A stretch of 5,555 bases of DNA from Verrucomicrobiota bacterium (GTDB taxonomy: Bacteria > Verrucomicrobiota > Kiritimatiellia > Kiritimatiellales > Tichowtungiaceae). Below, one piece after another: positions 1 through 5,302 of this stretch. Under the pieces are notes generated by a model. The model did not search any database and was not told where the DNA came from. It saw nothing but the letters and a program-made list of their open reading frames with translations. The translations under genes and the position numbers were made by a program. The DNA lies in contig JADYZA010000163.1 of the NCBI GenBank assembly GCA_020853375.1, positions 1-5,555 of the forward strand. The letters are read 5' to 3'. The number at the start of each line of letters is the position of its first letter. Positions within the stretch are counted from its first letter, which is position 1.

Positions 1-1268
1 CCGGTGACGCCAAAGATGGTTCCAGCGCCGGAGTATTCGGCGAGGATACTGTCCGGCTGTTCTTCCGGCAGATTTTTGAAATCGATGCCAGCCTGTTTGA
101 TCATGCGGGCCAACTCGCGGGTGGTGATGGCGACGTCCACATCTTGGAAACCTGAGGCACCCATGCTTTCGCATCGTCCAACCTCAAACTTTTTGGCGGT
201 GCAGGGCATGACGGAAACGACGTACATATTTTCCGGGGCAATGCCGACTTTTTCGGCGTAGTAGGTTTTGGCCATCGCCCCGAGCATCTGTTGCGGCGAT
301 TTAGCCGAGGAAAAGTTCGGGATGAAGTCGGTCGCGTATTTTTCCATGTAGTCCGTCCAGGCCGGGCAACAGGAGGTGATTTGCGGCAGGACACCGCCTT
401 CGGTCACACGCTTCACAAACTCTGAGCCTTCTTCGATGATGGTGAGGTCGGCGCTAAAGTTGGTATCGAAGACCGCATTGAATCCCAAGCGACGCAATGC
501 GGCGTAAAGCTGTCCGGTGAGCACGGTCCCAGGTTCGTAACCGAACGCTTCGCCAATGGCGACGCGCACTGCTGGGGCGATTTGCACGACGCAATGCTTT
601 TTGTGTTCTTCGATGGCGTTCCAGACTTCACGGGTCTGGTCTTTTTCATAGATGGCGCCGACCGGGCAGTGCGCGGAGCACTGGCCGCACTTGATGCAGG
701 GGCTTTCGTCGAGCGAGACGTCCGCCGCTGGAGCAATGCGCGTTTTTTCGCCGCGACCGATAAATTCCAGCGCCCAGACACCCTGCATATCCTGACAAAC
801 CTTGGCGCAGCGTCCGCAGGCGATGCATTTTTCGGGATCCAGCACAATGGACGTGGTTGAGTTATCAACCGGCAGGTCGCGCAGGCGTTTTTCGAATGGA
901 ACTTCGCGGATGCCGAATTCCTCGGCCAGCGTTTGCAACTCGCAGTTGCGGTTACGACTGCACTGAAGGCAGTCGTTGGGGTGGGTTGAAAGAATCAATT
1001 CAAGCACGGTGCGGCGCACATTGACGATTTCCGGATCGTGCGTAATCACTTTCATGCCCGGTCCGGCCGCAGTGGCGCAGGCGCGCAACATTTTGGGCGA
1101 GCCAGCGACTTTCACCACACAGATTCCGCAGGCGGCCCACGGCTCGAGGTCTTGGTGATAACAGAGCGTCGGGATTTTCACGCCGACCTGCTTGGCTGCG
1201 TCGATGATCGATGTGCCCGGTTTTACAGAGACCGGAAGTCCGTTGATTTCGAGTTCAATCATATTCAT
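1..1268 (-). CDS. hndD: [FeFe] hydrogenase catalytic subunit HndD/HydA (partial, C-terminus beyond left edge)
   Basis: Catalytic subunit of a multimeric, probably electron-bifurcating, NAD-dependent [FeFe] hydrogenase; it makes or oxidises H2 in the cytoplasm. The frame is open from the start to the window edge, giving 422 complete codons of an expected 570-650. Domain order seen: plant-type [2Fe-2S] domain (C36, C47, C50, C64); His-ligated [4Fe-4S] motif H96-x3-C100-x2-C103-x5-C109; two ferredoxin-type [4Fe-4S] motifs (C148/C151/C154/C158 and C191/C194/C197/C201); then the H domain with L1 motif TSCCPAW (298-304) and L2 motif MPCTAKKFE (354-362). C300 matches the proton-transfer cysteine; C301 and C356 match H-cluster ligands of clostridial CpI. 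The glutamates around 279-283 (IIEEGSE) fit the proton path. The third motif (ExMxCxxGCxxGGGQ) and any C-terminal [2Fe-2S] domain lie off the window. The start at 1268 is chosen because GGAG lies 6 nt upstream; a second ATG two codons later is too far from it. It is the last visible gene of the operon, 14 nt after hndC. Confidence 0.96.
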   Translation of the reverse strand, partial: MNMIELEINGLPVSVKPGTSIIDAAKQVGVKIPTLCYHQDLEPWAACGICVVKVAGSPKMLRACATAAGPGMKVITHDPEIVNVRRTVLELILSTHPNDCLQCSRNRNCELQTLAEEFGIREVPFEKRLRDLPVDNSTTSIVLDPEKCIACGRCAKVCQDMQGVWALEFIGRGEKTRIAPAADVSLDESPCIKCGQCSAHCPVGAIYEKDQTREVWNAIEEHKKHCVVQIAPAVRVAIGEAFGYEPGTVLTGQLYAALRRLGFNAVFDTNFSADLTIIEEGSEFVKRVTEGGVLPQITSCCPAWTDYMEKYATDFIPNFSSAKSPQQMLGAMAKTYYAEKVGIAPENMYVVSVMPCTAKKFEVGRCESMGASGFQDVDVAITTRELARMIKQAGIDFKNLPEEQPDSILAEYSGAGTIFGVT

Positions 1269-1284
1269 GGGTTTCTCCAAAATT
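1266..1284 (-). promoter_or_regulatory. ribosome binding site of hndD, near-copy of the hndA site
   Basis: On the minus strand it reads AATTTTGGAGAAACCCATG, 18 of 19 bases identical to the hndA initiation region at 4494-4512. GGAG lies 6 nt before the first ATG and selects it over the ATG two codons downstream. The block overlaps the last two bases of the hndC stop codon. Confidence 0.8.
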
Positions 1285-3070
1285 AGCCTTTTTTGACGGC
1301 ATCGAACTTACAAGCGGTGAAGCACTGACCGCACTTGATGCATTTTGACTGATCGATGGTGTGAGGTTTTTTCACTGTACCGCTGATGCAGGCAACCGGG
1401 CATTTGCGCGCGCAGGCTGTGCAACCGACACACGCCGCTTCATCGATGGTGTATGAAAGAAGTTCTTTGCATTTTCCGGCGGGACACTTCCGGTCTTCGA
1501 TATGTGCGCGGTATTCCTCCTCGAAATACTTCATCGTCGACATGAACGGGTTGGGAGCCGTTTGGCCGAGTCCGCAAAGCGATGCCTTACGCATGGCATG
1601 GCCGATATCTTTCAGCTTCTGAAGATCGTCCGGCTTTCCTTGACCCTTACTGATTCGGTCAAGAATGTTGTAGCAGGTGCGTCCGCCGATGCGGCACGGG
1701 GCGCACTTGCCGCACGATTCATCAACCGTGAAATCAAGGTAGAACTTTGTGACATCGACCATGCAGTCGTCCTCATCCATCACAATCATTCCGCCGGAGC
1801 CCATCATGGAGCCGATGGACTGAAGGGTTTCGTAGTCGATTGGAGTATCGAGGAATGCAGGGGTGATACAGCCGCCGGATGGTCCGCCGGTCTGAGCCGC
1901 TTTAAATTTTTTGCCATTGGCGATGCCGCCGCCAATGTCATAGATGATGTCGCGCAACGTGGTGCCCATCGGCACTTCGATCAAACCGGAGTTATTTATT
2001 TTACCAGTCAGCGCGAACACCTTGGTTCCCTTGGAGGTTTCAGTTCCGATGCTGTTGAACCATTTGGCACCCTTGAGCAGGATGACCGGAATGTTGGCGT
2101 AGGTTTCGACGTTATTGATGACAGTCGGTTTGCCCCACAGACCTTTGACGGCGGGGAAGGGAGGGCGCGGAACCGGCATGCCGCGTTTACCTTCAATGGA
2201 TGCGAGCAGCGCGGTTTCTTCGCCGCAGACAAATGCTCCGGCGCCGAGACGGATCTCGATATCGAAAGAGAAATCGGTTCCAAGAATTTTGTTTCCGAGC
2301 AGGCCGTATTCTCTCGCCTGAGCCATCGCCGTATTCAGTCGGTCGATCGCCAGTGGGTATTCGGCGCGGATGTAGATGAAGCCTTTGCTTGCGCCGACGG
2401 TATATCCGGCGATGGACATGGCTTCGAGCACGGAATGGGGATCGCCTTCAAGGACGCTGCGATCCATGTAAGCTCCCGGATCGCCTTCGTCGGCGTTGCA
2501 GACGATGTATTTCTGGTCAGCGGTGGTATTTTTGGTGAACAACCACTTGCGGCCGGTTGGGAAACCTGCGCCTCCGCGTCCGCGTAGACCGGATTCGACG
2601 ATTTCATTGACCACTTGATCGGGCGTCATATCAAACAGGGCCTTTTCCAGCGCGGCATAACCGTCGCGGGCAATATATTCGTCGATAATTTCAGGGTTAA
2701 TGACGGCACAGTTGCGCAAAACGATGCGAAGCTGTTTGCGGTAGAAGCTGATGTCGTTTGAGCGTGGATCGCCGTCCGGTTTGTTTTCTTTGTAGAGCAG
2801 GCGCTCCACTTTGCGTCCTTTGACGATATGTTCAGCAATGATTTCGTGAGCGTCTTTCGGGCCGACTTTAACGTAGAAGCTTTCGTCGGGCAGAATTTTA
2901 ACCATCGGCCCCTGTTCGCAGAATCCGAAGCAACCGGTTTTGACTAGCTGAACTTCTGTTTCCACGCCGGCGGATTTAATTTCTTTTTCCAGCGCTTCGT
3001 AGAGTGCTTTGCCTTTGTTCGATTCACACGCGGTGCCCGCGCATACCAGAATGTAGTTTTTGTAGGCCAT
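1283..3070 (-). CDS. hndC: NAD(H)-binding flavoprotein subunit HndC/HydB (NuoF-like)
   Basis: Flavin and NAD(H)-binding subunit of the hydrogenase, homologous to complex I NuoF; in bifurcating enzymes of this family it is thought to split electrons between NAD and ferredoxin. At 595 aa it has the family's usual full length. Domains seen: N-terminal thioredoxin-like [2Fe-2S] (C10, C15, C47, C51; residues 1-90); NuoF core with the glycine-rich GRGGAGFPTGRKW (164-176) and NADEGDPGAYMDR (192-204) motifs for FMN/NADH; SLBB-like section at about 345-410; [4Fe-4S] motif ESCGKCAPCR (C453, C456, C459) completed by C499; a CPAGKC pair (C529, C534), possibly the metal site seen in related enzymes; and a C-terminal two-cluster ferredoxin domain (C547/C550/C553/C557 and C577/C580/C583/C587). 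The ATG at 3070 follows the hndB stop by 2 nt, with AGGGA 7 nt before it inside the hndB 3' end, suggesting translational coupling. No key residue is missing. Confidence 0.97.
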   Translation of the reverse strand: MAYKNYILVCAGTACESNKGKALYEALEKEIKSAGVETEVQLVKTGCFGFCEQGPMVKILPDESFYVKVGPKDAHEIIAEHIVKGRKVERLLYKENKPDGDPRSNDISFYRKQLRIVLRNCAVINPEIIDEYIARDGYAALEKALFDMTPDQVVNEIVESGLRGRGGAGFPTGRKWLFTKNTTADQKYIVCNADEGDPGAYMDRSVLEGDPHSVLEAMSIAGYTVGASKGFIYIRAEYPLAIDRLNTAMAQAREYGLLGNKILGTDFSFDIEIRLGAGAFVCGEETALLASIEGKRGMPVPRPPFPAVKGLWGKPTVINNVETYANIPVILLKGAKWFNSIGTETSKGTKVFALTGKINNSGLIEVPMGTTLRDIIYDIGGGIANGKKFKAAQTGGPSGGCITPAFLDTPIDYETLQSIGSMMGSGGMIVMDEDDCMVDVTKFYLDFTVDESCGKCAPCRIGGRTCYNILDRISKGQGKPDDLQKLKDIGHAMRKASLCGLGQTAPNPFMSTMKYFEEEYRAHIEDRKCPAGKCKELLSYTIDEAACVGCTACARKCPVACISGTVKKPHTIDQSKCIKCGQCFTACKFDAVKKG

Positions 3071-3072
3071 GA

Positions 3073-3474
3073 TTATTTCCCTGCGGTTTTGATGATGTCG
3101 GTGGAGGGTTTATCGAAAATATGATCATTGACCAGCGCTTTGCCTTCCAGATGGTCGCGGACGATGCGGCGCGCGGTTTTGTCATCAACATTCCCGTAGA
3201 CAACGTGCGGCATGTCATCGCAGATGACTTCGACGGTCGGTTCCGAGAAACAAAGGCCCATGCATCCGGTCTGCTTAATCGTTACATCGGTGATCCCGGC
3301 TTTTTCCATTTCGTCCAGAAACGCGTCAAAAACAGCTTTTGCTCCGGCTGCGATCCCGCAGGTCCCCATACCGATCACCACTTCCGCGCGTTTGCCTTCG
3401 GCACTACGCTTGGACATGGCTATTTTTTTTCCGTCACGCAGCTTGCGTAAATCCATGAGTGTTAATTTTGCCAT
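3073..3474 (-). CDS. hndB: thioredoxin-like [2Fe-2S] ferredoxin subunit HndB
   Basis: Small electron-transfer subunit (133 aa) of the thioredoxin-like [2Fe-2S] ferredoxin type, matching HndB of the Desulfovibrio hndABCD hydrogenase in size, motif and gene position. Visible features: a charged N-terminal stretch with a helical look (LMDLRKLRDGKK), then VIGMGTCGIAAGA with C39, QTGCMGLC with C71 and C75, and C85 in VEVIC. A classical member of this fold has C-x4-C plus C-x3-C. Here the first position is replaced by glycine, as I recall for the GTCGIAAGA subfamily, so C85 or no fourth cysteine would complete a cluster. The start at 3474 has AGGA 6 nt upstream, overlapping the end of the preceding ATP-binding gene, whose stop is 3 nt away. 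The product presumably sits beside HndA and HndC in the complex; its exact electron-transfer role is inferred. Confidence 0.9.
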   Translation of the reverse strand: MAKLTLMDLRKLRDGKKIAMSKRSAEGKRAEVVIGMGTCGIAAGAKAVFDAFLDEMEKAGITDVTIKQTGCMGLCFSEPTVEVICDDMPHVVYGNVDDKTARRIVRDHLEGKALVNDHIFDKPSTDIIKTAGK

Positions 3475-3477
3475 TGG

Positions 3478-4026
3478 TCATCCTGCCTTTCTTAAATCGT
3501 TTTCCTGCGAGGCGATATAGGTTTTGATCAGCCTTAAGTTTTCAGCCGTGCGGAGATCGCCGAGAGTTTCCTCCAGTTCACTGCGCGAGACGGTATAGCC
3601 TTCATCATTCCGTGTTTTCGTAATCGTCATTTCGCCGTTCGGAATCAGAGTCAACATCATGGCCGCCGTGCTGGGAAAGTCGCCGAATGGCGGCATATCC
3701 ATGTGTTGCGCCTGTGCCTGAAAACGAATGATGGTTCCTTCGCCTTCCTGCGATTCAATTTCGGCCCGTCCGCCTGCGGCTTCAGCGGTTTGAAACAGGA
3801 AGGGCAGGCCGAGTCCCACGCGGCGGTGCGCATGCTTGTGTCCGTTGCTGAAGAACGGATCCAATGCTTTCATCTGTGTTTCTCTGCTCATTCCCTTACC
3901 GTTGTCTTTCAACTCAAACTCGAATATCTCGCTGGTTTCGCGTATGGTCAGTTCAATCTGCGTGGCATCTGCTTCAACGGCATTTTGAATCATATCCGTT
4001 ATCAAATCGCATAGGGTTGCGTGCAC
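3478..4026 (-). CDS. HATPase-fold ATP-binding protein of the hydrogenase operon (histidine-kinase/anti-sigma-like)
   Basis: A 182-residue soluble protein whose first 105 residues are a GHKL/HATPase_c ATP-binding domain: N-box around N15 (DMIQNAVEAD), G1 box DNGKGM (41-46), an FF element (PFFS, 57-60), G2 box RRVGLGL (68-74) and a G3-like GEGT (95-98). There is no histidine phospho-acceptor (DHp) domain, sensor domain, receiver domain or membrane segment, so it is not a complete sensor kinase. Residues 106-182 are a short, mostly charged tail I cannot assign. The GTG start at 4026 shares one base with the hndA stop (TAGTG) and is preceded by GGGGG, so the two genes are translationally coupled. 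Genes of this type occur at the same place, between the NuoE-like and ferredoxin genes, in clostridial bifurcating-hydrogenase clusters, as I recall. The function is not known to me; a regulatory kinase, anti-anti-sigma type switch or assembly ATPase are all possible. Confidence 0.88.
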   Translation of the reverse strand: MHATLCDLITDMIQNAVEADATQIELTIRETSEIFEFELKDNGKGMSRETQMKALDPFFSNGHKHAHRRVGLGLPFLFQTAEAAGGRAEIESQEGEGTIIRFQAQAQHMDMPPFGDFPSTAAMMLTLIPNGEMTITKTRNDEGYTVSRSELEETLGDLRTAENLRLIKTYIASQENDLRKAG

Positions 4027-4496
4027 TATTTCCCCCGGGTCTGCTCCAGAATTTTTTTGAGCTGCGCTGTTTTCACACTTCCGAACACTTCACCGTTCAC
4101 CGTCATCACCGGTGCCAGGCCGCAACATCCGATGCAACGGACGGCCTCGACGGAAAACTCGCCGTCCGGCGTAACGGTGTTCAGTCCGACGCCAAGTTGC
4201 CGTTCGATTTCGAGAATAATGTCTTCTCCGCCTTTGAGGTAGCAGGCTGTGCCCATGCAGACAGCAATCTGATTGCGTCCCGGCTTGGTCAGCTTGAAGA
4301 GGTGATAAAAAGTAATCACGCCATAGATTTTGGCGACGGGAGTATTGAGCAGTTCAGCCACTTCAAAAGCGATCTCGCGCGGAATGTAGCCGAAGTGCTC
4401 CTGCACCCGGTGCAACACCATGATCAGGTTGCCTTGCTTATCTTTCCACTCGTTGATGAAATTTATCAGTTCGGCCGGTAGTTTATTTTCAGACAT
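4026..4496 (-). CDS. hndA: NuoE-like [2Fe-2S] subunit HndA/HydC
   Basis: Small electron-transfer subunit of the hydrogenase, homologous to complex I 24-kDa/NuoE. It normally packs against the NuoF-like subunit and holds one [2Fe-2S] cluster. The 156-residue length is typical. An N-terminal helical section contains LHRVQEHFGYIP (28-39) and VAKIYGVITFYHLF (54-67), both hallmarks of the family. The thioredoxin-like half contains the ligands C80 and C85 (CMGTAC) and C121 and C125 (CIGCC). I chose ATG 4496 because GGAGG lies 5 nt upstream. An in-frame GTG at 4520 would add eight residues (MRAILEEP) but would make the strong Shine-Dalgarno sequence part of the coding region. This is the first gene of the leftward operon, facing rex across the intergenic region; its stop overlaps the next start. 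Confidence 0.96.
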   Translation of the reverse strand: MSENKLPAELINFINEWKDKQGNLIMVLHRVQEHFGYIPREIAFEVAELLNTPVAKIYGVITFYHLFKLTKPGRNQIAVCMGTACYLKGGEDIILEIERQLGVGLNTVTPDGEFSVEAVRCIGCCGLAPVMTVNGEVFGSVKTAQLKKILEQTRGK

Positions 4497-4512
4497 GGGT
4501 TCCTCCAAAATT
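4494..4512 (-). promoter_or_regulatory. ribosome binding site deciding the hndA start
   Basis: Read on the minus strand this is AATTTTGGAGGAACCCATG. GGAGG (4502-4506) is 5 nt before ATG 4496, which favours that start over the upstream GTG at 4520. The same block, with one base changed, precedes hndD at 1266-1284. Confidence 0.85.
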
Positions 4513-4553
4513 GCGCGCACAGCCTACGGTCTCCTAATAACCGTTCAACCAAA

Positions 4554-4571
4554 TTGTGAAATATTTGTTAT
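4554..4571. promoter_or_regulatory. candidate Rex operator
   Basis: The plus strand reads TTGTGAAATATTTGTTAT. Against the known Firmicutes-type Rex consensus TTGTGAAATATTTCACAA it matches at 14 of 18 positions: the left half is perfect and the right half keeps only ATTT and one T. The site lies between rex and hndA, upstream of hndA and just downstream of the proposed leftward start of transcription, where binding would block the hydrogenase operon when the NADH/NAD+ ratio is low. The degenerate half could mean weak binding, a lineage-specific motif or chance in an AT-rich spacer. Confidence 0.45.
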
Positions 4572-4587
4572 TTAGAACCGCATATAG

Positions 4588-4614
4588 ATAATAATATTGA
4601 CATTAAAACGCCAA
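4588..4614 (-). promoter_or_regulatory. possible promoter of the hydrogenase operon
   Basis: On the minus strand TTGGCG (4614-4609) is followed by 15 nt and TATTAT (4593-4588), or by 18 nt and TATCTA (4590-4585). Both are imperfect but they are the best leftward match in the spacer. The start would be near 4580, upstream of the Rex-like site, giving a leader of about 85 nt before hndA. It overlaps the rex promoter on the opposite strand. Confidence 0.3.
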
Positions 4615-4624
4615 TTTTAATAAA
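4597..4624 (+). promoter_or_regulatory. predicted sigma70-type promoter for rex
   Basis: A perfect -35 hexamer TTGACA (4597-4602) is followed after 16 nt by AATAAA (4619-4624; 4 of 6 to TATAAT). Transcription would start near 4631, leaving a leader of about 27 nt before the proposed rex start at 4658. An inverted repeat occupies the spacer between the two hexamers. Confidence 0.5.
4602..4621. repeat. perfect 7-bp inverted repeat in the divergent promoter region
   Basis: ATTAAAA (4602-4608) and TTTTAAT (4615-4621) are perfect inverted copies separated by CGCCAA, a 20-bp dyad. It fills the space between the -35 and -10 elements of the predicted rex promoter and overlaps the -35 region of the leftward promoter, so a bound dimer could affect both directions. 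It is not a Rex consensus. AT-rich content makes chance possible. Confidence 0.5.
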
Positions 4625-4646
4625 GACATGACATTTCCGTAACAAA

Positions 4647-4660
4647 AAGGAGCGAGTATC
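4647..4660 (+). promoter_or_regulatory. rex ribosome binding site and proposed ATC start
   Basis: AAGGAG (4647-4652), spacer CGAGT, then ATC (4658-4660). Between the in-frame stop TAA at 4640 and ATG 4709 there is no ATG, GTG or TTG; the only weaker options are ATC 4658, ATT 4679 and CTG 4691. Only ATC 4658 has a correctly placed Shine-Dalgarno. Confidence 0.55.
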
Positions 4661-5302
4661 AAAACCCAGTCCGCAGTCATTGAACGTCTTCTGAAATACC
4701 GTGATGTCATGCAGAAAATGAAAGGAATGGGCTTTGTCAGGGTGTTTTCCGACAATCTGGCCGATGCCGTCGGCGTTTCACCCTCCTTGGTGCGTAAGGA
4801 CTTTTCGATTTTCGGTCTTAGCGGGAACAAGCGCGGCGGCTATCAAATTGAGGAAATCATCCAACGCCTTAATGTGATTCTCGGAAAAGACCGGAAGCAG
4901 AAGATCATTATCATCGGATGCGGGAAAATGGGGCGTGCGCTGATGAACTATAACGGGTTTCCAAGGGTTGGAATCCGTGTGGCCGCAGGGTTCGACAGCG
5001 ATCCCACCGTACTGGATGAAACGGCTCCGATTCCGATCTTTCATATCAGTAAAATCAAAGATTTCATCGCGGAGACGGGGATTCAGGTTGCTGTTCTGGC
5101 CGTTCCGGAGTCCTCCGCTCAGTCCATTATTGATTCACTCAAAAAAACCTGTATCAAAGGCGTAATCAATTTTGCTCCGGTGGCGTTACGGAGTTCGGAA
5201 AACTTTTTGGTCCAGAACATCAACGTGGAGCAGGAAATTGAAAATATTTTTTATCAAATCCATTTTGCGGAAGGTTCCGCGCCGGTTGAGGAATTGAAAT
5301 GA
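4658..5302 (+). CDS. rex: redox-sensing transcriptional repressor Rex
   Basis: Rex senses the NADH/NAD+ ratio: it binds operators when NADH is low and releases them when NADH rises, controlling fermentation and hydrogenase genes. The protein has an N-terminal winged helix (SDNLADAVGVSPSLVRKDFS, then GNKRGGYQ) and a Rossmann NAD(H) domain with IIIIGCGKMG and AAGFDSDP, followed by AVLAVPESSAQ and GVINFAPV, ending in the domain-swap helix VEQEIENIFYQIHF. The first ATG (4709) would give 197 aa but has no Shine-Dalgarno and removes the first helix. The frame is open back to a stop at 4640 and encodes KTQSAVIERLLKYRDV there, matching the normal Rex N-terminus. AAGGAG (4647-4652) lies 5 nt before an ATC codon at 4658, which I take as the start (214 aa, usual family length). 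Whether ATC is a true rare start or a substituted ATG cannot be told here. It overlaps the next gene by ATGA. Confidence 0.92.
   Translation: MKTQSAVIERLLKYRDVMQKMKGMGFVRVFSDNLADAVGVSPSLVRKDFSIFGLSGNKRGGYQIEEIIQRLNVILGKDRKQKIIIIGCGKMGRALMNYNGFPRVGIRVAAGFDSDPTVLDETAPIPIFHISKIKDFIAETGIQVAVLAVPESSAQSIIDSLKKTCIKGVINFAPVALRSSENFLVQNINVEQEIENIFYQIHFAEGSAPVEELK

Larger units (their letters stand above)
4497..4657. other. divergent intergenic region between hndA and rex
   Basis: A 161-bp AT-rich spacer, clearly richer in A and T than the surrounding genes, that is the only substantial non-coding stretch in the window. It holds the promoters, Rex-like site, inverted repeat and ribosome binding sites listed separately. 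No terminator, tRNA or other RNA gene is visible in it. Confidence 0.9.

Noticed and set aside
413..868. Open frames on both strands around 413-868
   Set aside because: They are alternative frames of hndD, whose own frame is open through to the window edge and carries the ferredoxin and H-cluster motifs.
1502..2587. Long open frame (361 codons) on the plus strand
   Set aside because: It is antisense to hndC, which has every expected motif; the translation has no recognisable domain and there is no convincing ribosome binding site. It is a codon-bias shadow.
3864..4481. Plus-strand open frame of 205 codons
   Set aside because: Antisense to hndA and the ATP-binding gene, both clearly real; the translation looks like no known protein.
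4628..4642. Four-codon mini-ORF (MTFP, then stop) upstream of rex
   Set aside because: No Shine-Dalgarno before it, and its ATG falls at or before the predicted transcription start, so it is most likely chance.
4497..4657. Terminator, riboswitch or small RNA in the spacer
   Set aside because: No GC-rich stem followed by a T-run and no recognised aptamer pattern; with divergent genes no terminator is expected.
4603..4830. Minus-strand open frame of 75 codons covering the rex 5' end
   Set aside because: Overlaps rex antisense and the promoter region; the translation has no recognisable domain.
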